A stretch of DNA of 64,000 nucleotides, from contig NZ_QEXL01000010.1 of assembly GCF_003311635.1 (NCBI RefSeq), forward strand, positions 90,310 through 154,309, written 5' to 3'. Made by a program: the position numbers and the translations under genes. The number at the start of each line of letters is the position of its first letter. The stretch's first letter is position 1. Shown here piece by piece: positions 51,812-59,686 of the stretch. The notes beneath the pieces were generated by a model. That model had not been told where the DNA came from and did no database searches. It saw only the letters and a program-made list of their open reading frames with translations. The stretch is from Novacetimonas cocois. GTDB lineage: Bacteria > Pseudomonadota > Alphaproteobacteria > Acetobacterales > Acetobacteraceae.

Positions 51812-52999
51812 TCAGTGGCCCTTGGCCTTCGTCACGCCAAAGCGGAAGATTGTCGTCTGGTCAAACGTTTCGCCGGGGCGGAGTTCCGTCGTCGGGAAGT
51901 CGGGATGGTTGGGGGAGTCGGGGAAATGCTCCGCCTCGAACGCGACGGCGTCGGTCTGGCGGTAGGCGCGTCCCGAAACGCCCGCATACCCCCCGTCGAG
52001 CGAGTTGGAGGTATAGACCTGCAGCCCCGGCTGCGTCGTCAGCACCTCCATCGTGCGGCCCGTGGCGGGATCGCTGATCTGTGCCGCAGGGCGGGGCGTG
52101 GTCCCGGCCTGTCCGTTGACGATCCAGTTATGGTCGTATCCGCGCGCGTACATCATCTGCGGGTCATTGTCGCGCAGGCGCTCGCCAATGCGGTGGGACG
52201 TGCGGAAATCCAGCGGCGTACCCGCCACGCTTGCGATCGGGCCAAGCGGGATGGAGGTCGCGTCCGTTGGGGTATAGGTATCGGCACTGATGCGCAGGAT
52301 CTGGTTTTCCACGCTGCCGCTGCCTTCGCCGCCCAGGTTGAAATAGCTGTGGTTCGTCAGGTTCAGCACCGTCGGCCGGTCGGTCGTTGCGGTGTAATGC
52401 AGGCTGAGCGCGCTGGTATCATCCAGCCGGTACGTCACATGTACATGCAGCGTGCCGGGAAAGCCCTGGTCGCCATCGGGACTGACCAGCCCCAGCGTGA
52501 CGCTGGTGCCATGATCGTCCTGCGTTTCGCCCTCGAACGTCCAGACCTGCTTGTCAAACCCCTTCCTGCCGCCATGCAGCGCATTGGGCGGCGCGGTGAC
52601 CGCGATGTGATAGGTATGGCCGTCGAGCGTGAACGTCCCGCGCGCCAGCCGGTTGGCGTACCGCCCGATCATCGCGCCAAAGAACAGGCCGCCGCGCGCG
52701 CTGTCATGGGTATAGCCCCCAAGCGTGGAGAAGCCCAGCACCACGTCGGCAGCGTTGCCGTGGCGGTCCGGCGTTTCGATCGCGGTGATGATGCCGCCAT
52801 AGGTCATGAACCGCACCGTCATGCCGTGCGCGTTGCGCAGGGTGTACTGTTCGACGGGCCGCCCGTCATCGGTCGTGCCAAAGGGGGCGCGTTCGAAACT
52901 GACGGCCGGGGCGGCCTGCGCAAGGGTGGCGCAGGTGATGCCCGCCACCGGCAGGAGGGCCGCCAGCGCCATGCGGACGGGACGGAGGGGATGGGACAT
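51812..52999 (-). CDS. galM: Periplasmic aldose 1-epimerase (mutarotase)
   Basis: 395 residues from the ATG at 52999. Signal peptide MSHPLRPVRMALAALLPVAG ending AQAAP. GalM motifs in order: NPNALHGG-like PPNALHGGRKGFD with its His, LTNHSYFNLGG with the general-acid His, YDHNW and the base Glu in AVAFEAEHFPDSPN. It interconverts alpha and beta aldoses such as galactose and glucose. A periplasmic enzyme suits the acetic acid bacteria, which oxidise sugars at the cell surface. Confidence 0.92.
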   Translation of the reverse strand: MSHPLRPVRMALAALLPVAGITCATLAQAAPAVSFERAPFGTTDDGRPVEQYTLRNAHGMTVRFMTYGGIITAIETPDRHGNAADVVLGFSTLGGYTHDSARGGLFFGAMIGRYANRLARGTFTLDGHTYHIAVTAPPNALHGGRKGFDKQVWTFEGETQDDHGTSVTLGLVSPDGDQGFPGTLHVHVTYRLDDTSALSLHYTATTDRPTVLNLTNHSYFNLGGEGSGSVENQILRISADTYTPTDATSIPLGPIASVAGTPLDFRTSHRIGERLRDNDPQMMYARGYDHNWIVNGQAGTTPRPAAQISDPATGRTMEVLTTQPGLQVYTSNSLDGGYAGVSGRAYRQTDAVAFEAEHFPDSPNHPDFPTTELRPGETFDQTTIFRFGVTKAKGH

Positions 53000-53385
53000 G
53001 GGGCTGTTTCCTGCGCTTGTGCCTGGGATGCCTGTGCCTGCCGTGGGGCACGTCGGGGCGGGCCGATCATGCCGCCCTTCGCCGGGGCGGGCAACCATGA
53101 CGGCCTGTAGGGCCGAACACATCATGGATATGAGCCACGCCGCCGTGGGGATGTGGGGATGTGGGGATGAAATGCCGCGCGCAGGCATCATGAGAAAGTT
53201 TTTGGTGAAGATTTTTTCAAAAAGCTTTGAAGGACGCAGGCTTTTTGAAAAAAGGCGGCATCCGAAAACTTCCATTCCCCTGATCGCCCTGTCAGGACCC
53301 GGCCGCCCCGTTTCCTGTTCGTTTACGGTTGCCGGCTAATCATCGATGCCGTTGCGCGACGGGGCGCAAGGATTTGGGATATCGC
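53000..53385. other. Divergent intergenic region with repeat copy 15
   Basis: 386 bases between divergent genes. Repeat copy 15 is at 53195-53271. No other structure recognised. Confidence 0.5.
53195..53271 (+). repeat. Dispersed palindromic element, copy 15
   Basis: Both hairpins present but imperfect (GAAGATTTTTTCAAAAAGCTTTG and GCTTTTTGAAAAAAGGCGG). In a divergent region. Confidence 0.75.
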
Positions 53386-54528
53386 ATGCTTGTTTCTTCC
53401 TATAACCAGATCGGCGGCGGCGGCATCAATAACCAGAAAATGGCCATCATGGGCGCCCTCATGAACGCGAGGGAGAAAGGCATCCCCTTTTCCGTCCCGC
53501 TCATTTCCGAAATGGACCAGGTCAACGGGAACTATGAAAAATACGGGTTTGACGTCCTGTTCCACAGGCAGGGCATCGAGGAGTTCTGCCGCAGGCATGC
53601 GATAGGGATGGTCGAATATGACGAAGGCAACGAATTCGACGAAAGTTATGAGGCGTTTTTCTGGAAAACCTTCCACATCCTTGAATCAGACCCGTTTTCA
53701 GGACCGGATGGGATGCGCGACATTTTCGTGGATCTCATCAACATCTTCATGCCGAAAATCTCGGGCTCCGACCTGTTCGCGCGGCTGTCGGAGGCCATAG
53801 GCAACAGGGTGGGGGAGGTCGCGTCCTGCCAGTTCAGGATCGAGCGGGACTGGATCGTCCACTGTCGCAACGAGTTGAGCAAGACGGCATCCGACTGCGA
53901 CGAACTTTACGTCGGTTACGACGCCATACTGTATAAAATCAGGAATACATTTCCCGATCTCCGCAACCTGTTCATCTGCGTTGATGAACCGGCCATGCCG
54001 GTCGTCAAGGACGTGATAAAAAAACGGTCGGCCGAGTACGGGATCCATTCCATGTTCAAATCGGATTTTATCGGGCCGTCCGAATATGACGCGCTCAGGC
54101 CGAACGAAAGATCGCTTCTCGACATGGAACTGTGCATCAACCATTCCAGGTTCATCGGGAATACGAAATCAACATTTTCCAACATGGTGTCCGTGCAGAG
54201 GTTCTGCCGCAACGGAACCGACGACAGGGACCATATCTACAATCACAGGAGCATGTTCCTCAGACGGCGCCTCGACAGGGGTGTCTCCATCTCCGCGACG
54301 AACAGCGTGGCGTTCATGGATAATGAGGTCCTTTTCAGGAACGGCCTGATCCTGATCGACAGGGACACGAATGCCAGCCTGTTTGACATCCGGCCCGGAA
54401 CGCGACTGGTTGCGCAGGACATTACGGACGGGGGCGACGTGCTCTGCCTGCGCAACATTTCCTTCAACGGCCGCGATTTCCATGACGGCGTTTTCGCGTG
54501 CGCGAAAGAAGACGTGGTCCGCCTGTAA
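53386..54528 (+). CDS. O-fucosyltransferase-like glycosyltransferase
   Basis: 380 residues from the ATG at 53386. Near the start is YNQIGGGGINNQKMAIMGAL, similar to the GGxNNQ donor loop of GDP-fucose O-fucosyltransferases, and the late segment INHSRFIGNTKSTFSNMV resembles their conserved C-terminal GNxxSTFS motif. The central part has no metal-binding DxD, as expected of GDP-fucose enzymes. No signal peptide. Probably cytoplasmic sugar transfer for surface glycans. GC content is lower than in neighbours. Assignment is tentative; another GT-B glycosyltransferase is possible. Confidence 0.65.
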   Translation: MLVSSYNQIGGGGINNQKMAIMGALMNAREKGIPFSVPLISEMDQVNGNYEKYGFDVLFHRQGIEEFCRRHAIGMVEYDEGNEFDESYEAFFWKTFHILESDPFSGPDGMRDIFVDLINIFMPKISGSDLFARLSEAIGNRVGEVASCQFRIERDWIVHCRNELSKTASDCDELYVGYDAILYKIRNTFPDLRNLFICVDEPAMPVVKDVIKKRSAEYGIHSMFKSDFIGPSEYDALRPNERSLLDMELCINHSRFIGNTKSTFSNMVSVQRFCRNGTDDRDHIYNHRSMFLRRRLDRGVSISATNSVAFMDNEVLFRNGLILIDRDTNASLFDIRPGTRLVAQDITDGGDVLCLRNISFNGRDFHDGVFACAKEDVVRL

Positions 54529-54759
54529 AGGCGGCGGCGCAATCGGTACAGAACCCGGCGGCCCCTTGAGGCAGGCATCCGCGCAGACGTCCCCCGATGG
54601 CCGCGCGGTGCCGCGTCGCCCATGATGTTTCCCGCCCGGATTGCACGCGCCCGCGCGCCGGGGCCTGTCACTTGCGTCCCGCGCCCCATATATGAAGGGC
54701 GATCCGGGCCGTGGTGCGGCCTGGTGGCATGGGACCGGCGGCATGGGAAAGGCAGCGGC

Positions 54760-55134
54760 ATGATCATTCAGGACTACAACTTCTTCTGCGACATGACGCC
54801 GGACATGCAGTACCTGCGCAACCGCGACCCGGTGGACAGCTTCATCGAACGCAACATGATCTTCGTCCTGCCCGACCGGCTGCGCCGCTTTCGCAAGAAC
54901 CTCTATCACGTCCGGCGCAACGCGGGGCCAAGCCATGCCTATTCCCCGCTGTTCCGCGTCAACAGCCAGACGCGTTCCGACCCGGTGCCGGCGGGGTATG
55001 ACGGGCCGTTCGACGTCTTTCCCTTTTACGCCAATGCCGCCCTGACGCGGACGCGGCACAAAGATTACTATGTCCTGTTCATCTTTCGCGACAAGATGTC
55101 GTGGACGCGCTTTCGCGACCTGTCGGGGACGTGA
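54760..55134 (+). CDS. Hypothetical protein
   Basis: 124 residues from the ATG at 54760 with GGAAAGG upstream. MIIQDYNFFCDMTPDMQYLR is followed by NRDPVDSFIERNMIFVLPDRLRRFRKNLYHVRRN and a C-terminal KDYYVLFIFRDKMSW. Rich in aromatic and basic residues; soluble. No family recognised; it follows the glycosyltransferase-like gene by 230 bases. Confidence 0.55.
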   Translation: MIIQDYNFFCDMTPDMQYLRNRDPVDSFIERNMIFVLPDRLRRFRKNLYHVRRNAGPSHAYSPLFRVNSQTRSDPVPAGYDGPFDVFPFYANAALTRTRHKDYYVLFIFRDKMSWTRFRDLSGT

Positions 55135-55314
55135 CGGCCGGCCGCGTTTCCCCCGCCGCGTTTTCCCCGCCGCGTTTCCCCTGTCGCATTTCCCCTGCCG
55201 TCCGGCTGCGTTGCGGGACGGGGCCTATGCGAACCGGATGGGGTATGGGATATACAGCGCGGATGAATAAATGAGGCATGCCGCGTCATCACGCGCGCAG
55301 GGAGACAGCAGCGT

Positions 55315-55794
55315 ATGAACGATCGTCTGGCACTGAGCATGGTGTCGATGTTGATGATGTCCACCGTCCCGGCCATCGCGGGGACGTCGTCTGCTGTCCC
55401 CGCTGTCCCCGTTTCGGTCGAAACCGCCGCCCCGGCCAGTCCGCGCGCCGGTGCTGCGGAACCGCCGCCGAACCTGCAGAAGCTGCCGCCATACCAGAAC
55501 AAGGTGACGGAATATATCGACCGTTCCTCTGTCCGGATGCGCGGGACCCATGCCTCCGCCACGTTCGTGCAGGATTTCGATGACGAGATGATAAGCCACG
55601 GCCTGCCGTTCGCCTCCGTCCGGTTTTCGGTCCTGTACAACTGCGCCGCCAATACCTACCGCACCCTGTCCTATTCCACGTGGTCGGGGCATATGGGCCG
55701 GGGGCACAGGCTGGCGGACGGGCCGGTTCCGCGTGGGGAAATGACGGTCGATCCCTCGCTGGAGGACGGGCGGCGCATTGCGTGCGGCCCCTGA
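55315..55794 (+). CDS. Secreted hypothetical protein
   Basis: 159 residues with GGGAGACAGC upstream. Signal peptide MNDRLALSMVSMLMMSTVPA with cleavage near AIAG. A Pro/Ala-rich linker precedes a beta-rich domain: NKVTEYIDRSSVRMRG, RFSVLYNCAANTYRTLSYS. Two cysteines. No family recognised. Located just before the DnaA-box-like cluster. Confidence 0.65.
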   Translation: MNDRLALSMVSMLMMSTVPAIAGTSSAVPAVPVSVETAAPASPRAGAAEPPPNLQKLPPYQNKVTEYIDRSSVRMRGTHASATFVQDFDDEMISHGLPFASVRFSVLYNCAANTYRTLSYSTWSGHMGRGHRLADGPVPRGEMTVDPSLEDGRRIACGP

Positions 55795-55800
55795 TCCGGG

Positions 55801-55879
55801 TTACCCACAGATTGGTGGATAGGCATACGCGTAACCGTGTGGATAAGTCCGTCAGTAATGTGGAAAACGATGTGGGAAC
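55801..55879. promoter_or_regulatory. Cluster of DnaA-box-like sequences
   Basis: Within 79 bases: TTACCCACA (55801), GGTGGATAG (55815, reverse form), a perfect reverse DnaA box TGTGGATAA (55838-55846), TGTGGAAAA (55859) and TGTGGGAAC (55871). The stretch is AT-richer than its surroundings. It may bind DnaA, as an origin, a DnaA-titrating site or a regulatory site for the gene at 55915; none of these is proved. Confidence 0.45.
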
Positions 55880-55914
55880 GGGGCGGCATCGCGCCGTGAA
55901 AGTGGGGAAAACAC

Positions 55915-56283
55915 ATGGATAGCAGAATCGTCGCCGCCCTTTCCGATGCCCTTGCCCCCGCGCCGGGCGCAGCACCCGCCGCCATCGCCACCAACGAGGC
56001 CGCCCGCCAGGCCCAGGCGCGCGAGGTGCTGGAACGGCTGGAACGCTCCGGATTTCAGGTCATCGCCTCCGACCCCGCCGCGACGCAGGCCCGCCAGGCG
56101 CTGGCGATGATCCGCCTTGGGGTGGGGGACCTTTTCTCGGACGAGGACCGGCGTCTCAAATACGCGTCGCTGTTTGTGCTGTTCGTGGTCCTGCTGCTGC
56201 TTTACCTGCAACCACTGGCTGTATTGTTCGGGCTTCTGGCGATCGGCGTGGTATTCTTTGTCATGTCGCTGACGCGGAAATAA
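55915..56283 (+). CDS. Membrane protein with helical N-domain
   Basis: 122 residues from the ATG at 55915. The N-terminal 75 residues are helical and charged (ARQAQAREVLERLERSGFQV and RQALAMIRLGVGDL), followed by two close membrane helices (YASLFVLFVVLLLLYLQPLA and LFGLLAIGVVFFVMS) and a basic end. No family recognised. Confidence 0.65.
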   Translation: MDSRIVAALSDALAPAPGAAPAAIATNEAARQAQAREVLERLERSGFQVIASDPAATQARQALAMIRLGVGDLFSDEDRRLKYASLFVLFVVLLLLYLQPLAVLFGLLAIGVVFFVMSLTRK

Positions 56284-56391
56284 AAAAGATCCGCCCTTTT
56301 ATCAGGATGCGGATGGTAAAGGCGCGGATGCACGCCAGGGTTGCCTGACCATGCAACCGGGGGCCGAGGTTAAATTTTTTTAAATCCACCT

Positions 56392-56405
56392 TTGATACAT
56401 ATCAA
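56392..56405. promoter_or_regulatory. Perfect FNR/FixK-type box TTGATACATATCAA
   Basis: Exact match to the TTGAT-N4-ATCAA operator of FNR/FixK/Anr regulators and fully symmetric. It lies 145 bases upstream of the start at 56543 (137 to the ATG), just after an AT-rich stretch at 56371-56386. Distance suggests activation of a longer 5' leader carrying the hairpin at 56418. Confidence 0.65.
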
Positions 56406-56417
56406 CGTATGGACGTC

Positions 56418-56448
56418 CCCTGTCCCTAGACTTGATGTGGGGACAGGG
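56418..56448 (+). terminator. Leader hairpin CCCTGTCCC/GGGACAGGG
   Basis: Perfect 9-bp stem with 13-base loop between the FNR-type box and the gene at 56543. No T-run follows, so it is more likely an mRNA leader structure than a terminator. Confidence 0.4.
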
Positions 56449-56542
56449 TGCAATCCTGTGTCTTTGTGGGAATGGCCCGTGCGTTCCGTCGCCCGGTTGC
56501 CGGTCTGTTGCCCTGCCCAGATGCGGAACCGGGTTGATGCCG

Positions 56543-56800
56543 ATGACCGAGCACGCCAGGGATCGTGGACAGTCCAAGCCGTCACCTGACGCGGGGCTGT
56601 TTGACGATCCGATGCAATTTGCGTCCGATATGCTCAAGACCCTTGGGCCACAGGCGCTGGAGGTCGCGACGACCCGCGCGGGTTACTTCCTCAGCGTCGG
56701 GGATTTCCGTCGTGCCATCGCGTGGGTGCGCGTGCGCCGCGTTCTGCGCGGGTCGCTTGACGTCACGCCGCGTGCCGATGGCGGGGGCGACCTTCATTAA
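56543..56800 (+). CDS. Small protein, paralogue of the one at 58395
   Basis: 85 residues from the ATG at 56543 (an ATG at 56537 is also possible). The core DDPMQFASDMLKTLGPQALE then TTRAGYFLSVGDFRRAIAWVRV matches the protein at 58395 (HDPVAHAASMIRLFGEKASG, LRSGMCFSVGDLEMAVMWARV). No signal or membrane segment. Likely regulated by oxygen through the FNR-type box upstream. Family unknown. Confidence 0.65.
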   Translation: MTEHARDRGQSKPSPDAGLFDDPMQFASDMLKTLGPQALEVATTRAGYFLSVGDFRRAIAWVRVRRVLRGSLDVTPRADGGGDLH

Positions 56801-56852
56801 AAATCTGTTTCAAAACAATATTCTGATGGAGATGCGTAGGCGATTTCCAGAT

Positions 56853-56917
56853 GTTGCCTGTTCCCGGAAGGCGACGTCTTTCGAAGCTTTTGCAAAAAGC
56901 TTCACCAAAAAACTTTC
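56853..56917 (-). repeat. Dispersed palindromic element, copy 16
   Basis: TTGCCTGTTCCCGGAAGGCG (decayed hairpin) then GAAGCTTTTGCAAAAAGCTTC and arm CACCAAAAAACTTTC. Confidence 0.75.
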
Positions 56918-56961
56918 AGGATATTTGCCGGGCCGGTTTTTTCAGGCTGATGAAAGTGACA

Positions 56962-57001
56962 GAAGTTTTTGGGTGCCGCCTTTTTTCAAAAAGGCGGCGT
57001 C
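56962..57001 (-). repeat. Dispersed palindromic element, half copy
   Basis: Arm GAAGTTTTTGGGTG and the hairpin GCCGCCTTTTTTC/AAAAAGGCGGC; the HindIII-centred half is absent. Tandem with copy 16, 44 bases away. Confidence 0.75.
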
Positions 57002-57049
57002 TGTCGGCGCACCCGGAAAAAGACCCGCCGGACCCTTTGCTGTACCTGA

Positions 57050-58045
57050 TCAGGGATGGGTGGCGGCTGGCGCGGCGGTGGCCGGTGCCTGAGCCGGGGC
57101 GTTGGGATGGTCGTGGGGCATGATGTCGTCGCTGCCGGAGGAGCCGGAGACGATCTGCCACTGCGTGCGGTCATCCTGATACCGCGACAGGCACATGTCC
57201 AGCGCCTGATATTTCTCCAGCCGTTCCGGGTCGTTCGCCATGGCGATGCAGGCGGTCTTCAGGTCACTGTCATAACGACGCCACGAGGCGGACAGCGCGG
57301 CCTCGGTTTTCTGTTCCGAACCGACGCAGTCATTGCCGCTATCCTCCATCTCCACATGTTCATGCGCACAGTTCTGCGCGATCGCGAAATGTGGCAGGGA
57401 AACGGGACGCCCGTGCAGCGTGTCATAGGGATGATGCGCCAGCTGTTCGATATCCGGCGGCGGCGCCGCGTTGGCGGGCGTCGCGGCGGGGCCAAGTGGC
57501 GGCGGCATCCACAGGGCATGGGCGGTGGCGAAATTGCCCAGCTGCGACAGGGCGCTGGCCGCCCCGACCAGCGAGAATGGCACCGCGTCATGTTCCAGCG
57601 GCACAAGGTTGCCGGTGGTGACGCCCTGCAGCTGCTGCATCAGGTCGGCCACGGCGCCGGGCGTCATGTCGCCGCCCGCCGTGTCCCACTTCCGCCCGCT
57701 GGAGAAGATCTGCAGCACCAGTTCGAACTTGCCGATCACGACGCCGGCGGTCCGCACGCCCGACGGGTTTTTGTAACGGTGATGCAGGACATGCACCGCC
57801 ATCCCCAGCGAGCCGGAGGTGGAGGAGCGGTAGAAGATGATTTCAAGGTCTTTCTGGCGGGAGATGATCATCGGCTGGCCCTGCGCCCCGTCGGGCGAAA
57901 ACGACCATCCCGCGTCCTGTGTCGCGACGGCGGAGGGGCTTGCGGACTGCGCCTGCGCGCGCGGCACGGCGACACCGTGCGGGCCGGATGCCGCAATTCC
58001 CAGGGTTACGCCAACGGTCAGGGCCGCGACAGATAAAATGCGCAT
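57050..58045 (-). CDS. Secreted protein with C-terminal cysteine/helix domain
   Basis: 331 residues from the ATG at 58045. Signal peptide MRILSVAALTVGVTLGIAAS ending RAQAQS. The N-terminal half (about 45-170) is beta-rich (DLEIIFYRSSTSGSLGMAVH, VVIGKFELVLQIFSSGRKW). The C-terminal part (about 235-300) has EDSGNDCVGSEQKTEAALSA, SWRRYDSDLKTACIAM and EKYQALDMCLSRYQDD, the same Cys/Trp/Tyr pattern as the protein at 23708. A Pro/Ala tail ends it. Function unknown. Confidence 0.68.
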   Translation of the reverse strand: MRILSVAALTVGVTLGIAASGPHGVAVPRAQAQSASPSAVATQDAGWSFSPDGAQGQPMIISRQKDLEIIFYRSSTSGSLGMAVHVLHHRYKNPSGVRTAGVVIGKFELVLQIFSSGRKWDTAGGDMTPGAVADLMQQLQGVTTGNLVPLEHDAVPFSLVGAASALSQLGNFATAHALWMPPPLGPAATPANAAPPPDIEQLAHHPYDTLHGRPVSLPHFAIAQNCAHEHVEMEDSGNDCVGSEQKTEAALSASWRRYDSDLKTACIAMANDPERLEKYQALDMCLSRYQDDRTQWQIVSGSSGSDDIMPHDHPNAPAQAPATAAPAATHP

Positions 58046-58394
58046 CCTGACCAGTGTCCCCCGCGTGATGATCGTGTTGTGGCCATGCCAGCATCCCGCT
58101 GGTTTCGCGGGCATGATACCCCGCCGCCCGCCATGCCTCAATGGGGGTGGGGCGCGGACGCGTCATGGCAAGGCCGCGCGGGACGCTGCCCCTGGCCCCT
58201 GATGTCATGGGGCGCAGGGGGCTGTGGTTCCTGCCCGCGTATAACGGTGATTTGGTTGGGGATCATGGACAGGGACGCTGCCCCTGAACCCCGCCAAAGG
58301 TCGCGGACCTCTGGAAAGCATGGATTTCAGGGGACTGATGCGGGCCGCCGGTCGCAGATAACCTGTCCCGTGCCGGGACAGGGGACGCGGGCGA
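58046..58394. other. Intergenic region, nothing supported
   Basis: 349 bases between the start of the minus-strand secreted-protein gene and the end of the small minus-strand gene at 58395. No repeat or hairpin stands out. Confidence 0.4.
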
Positions 58395-58619
58395 TCAGTG
58401 ACGCACGCCGGAGCGCGGGCCCGTTTCCGTATCGGTGAGGTTGTTGATGGAATTGTGCACCCGCGCCCACATCACGGCCATTTCCAGGTCGCCGACGCTG
58501 AAACACATCCCCGAACGCAGCCCCGCAATGCCGGAGGCCTTTTCCCCGAACAGGCGGATCATGGAGGCCGCATGCGCCACGGGATCGTGGATTGAAAAAT
58601 CTTGTTTAATATTTTTCAT
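58395..58619 (-). CDS. Small protein, paralogue of the one at 56543
   Basis: 74 residues from the ATG at 58619, with CAGGGCG just upstream; an ATG at 58631 is possible. MKNIKQDFSIHDPVAHAASM then IRLFGEKASGIAGLRSGMC, FSVGDLEMAVMWARVHNSINN. The shared core with the 56543 protein is DP-x6-M-x4-G...R-x-G-x2-(F)SVGD-x3-A-x2-W-x-RV. Upstream is AT-rich DNA with a perfect DnaA box at 58688. Function unknown. Confidence 0.65.
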   Translation of the reverse strand: MKNIKQDFSIHDPVAHAASMIRLFGEKASGIAGLRSGMCFSVGDLEMAVMWARVHNSINNLTDTETGPRSGVRH

Positions 58620-58687
58620 CGCCCTGTTCATGGCAAAAGATCATGACCGAAATACGTTCACAATATGGCGGTCTTGCGTTGCCCCGT

Positions 58688-58696
58688 TTATCCACA
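58688..58696 (+). promoter_or_regulatory. Isolated DnaA box TTATCCACA
   Basis: Perfect consensus 9-mer in the AT-rich divergent region upstream of the small gene at 58395. A single box is expected by chance every few hundred kilobases at most in such GC-rich DNA, but its meaning is uncertain. Confidence 0.35.
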
Positions 58697-58903
58697 GGCC
58701 AATGACATGGCGGACGACGTCCATCATAAACGTGTAATGTTTCGTGACCTATAAAACATGTGCAGGATGCAGGCTATCTCTGGTATGCCCTTTTTCCGTC
58801 AAGATAAAGTGACAATGTATGTCACGACGGCGCGGTGGGGGGCCGCAGGCTCCTGCTGTCAATGTCCGCGCGTCATGGACCGCAATCACGGGATTGTTAC
58901 GAA

Positions 58904-59536
58904 GTGAAGATACATACAGGCTTTCTCGCAGGGGTTGTTGCTCTGTCCATGCTGCCGGCGGTCGCGTCGGCGCAGGAGGCGGGGCAGCTTCAGGACAGCA
59001 CCCAGTGGACGCAGGCCCCCGCCGGCGCGCGGCAGGCCCTCGCCACGCCACAGCAGCAGGCCGCGCCCCCGGCCATGACCATCGACGAACGGCATGACGG
59101 ATGGGTGGCCATCCATCATTCCCCCGATCATGGGCTGCATACCGACCTGTGCATCGCAGGCGCGGAAAACGAGGTGCTGATGGTCCGCGCCGACGCGGAT
59201 TCCCTCCAGCTGCGCAGCGCGGATGACCACTGGACCCTGACGCCGGGGTCAAAGGGCGACATGACGGTGCGCATCGGCGCGTACCAGCATGTCTTTCACA
59301 TGCAGGCCAACGACGCGACCACCCTGTCGGTGGACCTGAAGCCAAAAGAAATGGCCGCGCTGCTGGACGGGATGGAACAGGGGCAGAATGCCTCGGTCCA
59401 ATATGGGTCGCGCACGGTGGTCAACATGGACCTGACCGGCAGCGCGCCGGTGCTGGACCGTTTCCGTGGATGCGCGGAAACCAACCACTTCGCCGACCTT
59501 GGCCGTGCCCCGGACGCGCGCGCGACGCCGTTCTGA
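58904..59536 (+). CDS. Secreted hypothetical protein
   Basis: 210 residues from a GTG at 58904, chosen because it gives a clean signal peptide (VKIHTGFLAGVVALSMLPAV, cleaved near ASAQE). A Gln/Ala-rich linker is followed by a beta-rich domain with TIDERHDGWVAIHHSPDHG, LHTDLCIAGAENEVLMVRAD and FRGCAETNHF; two cysteines. No family recognised. Confidence 0.6.
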   Translation: MKIHTGFLAGVVALSMLPAVASAQEAGQLQDSTQWTQAPAGARQALATPQQQAAPPAMTIDERHDGWVAIHHSPDHGLHTDLCIAGAENEVLMVRADADSLQLRSADDHWTLTPGSKGDMTVRIGAYQHVFHMQANDATTLSVDLKPKEMAALLDGMEQGQNASVQYGSRTVVNMDLTGSAPVLDRFRGCAETNHFADLGRAPDARATPF

Positions 59537-59686
59537 CGGCGCGCCCGCCTGACGTCTCGCGCGCCGCGATGGGGTGGCGCGCGGTCAGCGCATGACAGCT
59601 CGCCCGTCGTCCCGTGGTGACAATGCGGATGGGATGGGAAAAAATCCCGCCCATCATTGCATCGACCCCCACGGAGGACAGACAAG

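Noticed and set aside
55801..55879. Calling the DnaA-box cluster the chromosomal origin
   Set aside because: No dnaA, dnaN, hemE or parAB neighbours and no skew information; kept only as a binding-site cluster.
2353..57001. Regarding the dispersed palindromes as a CRISPR array or IS copies
   Set aside because: Copies are scattered singly, without regular spacers, and contain no transposase; only the inverted-repeat plan is shared.
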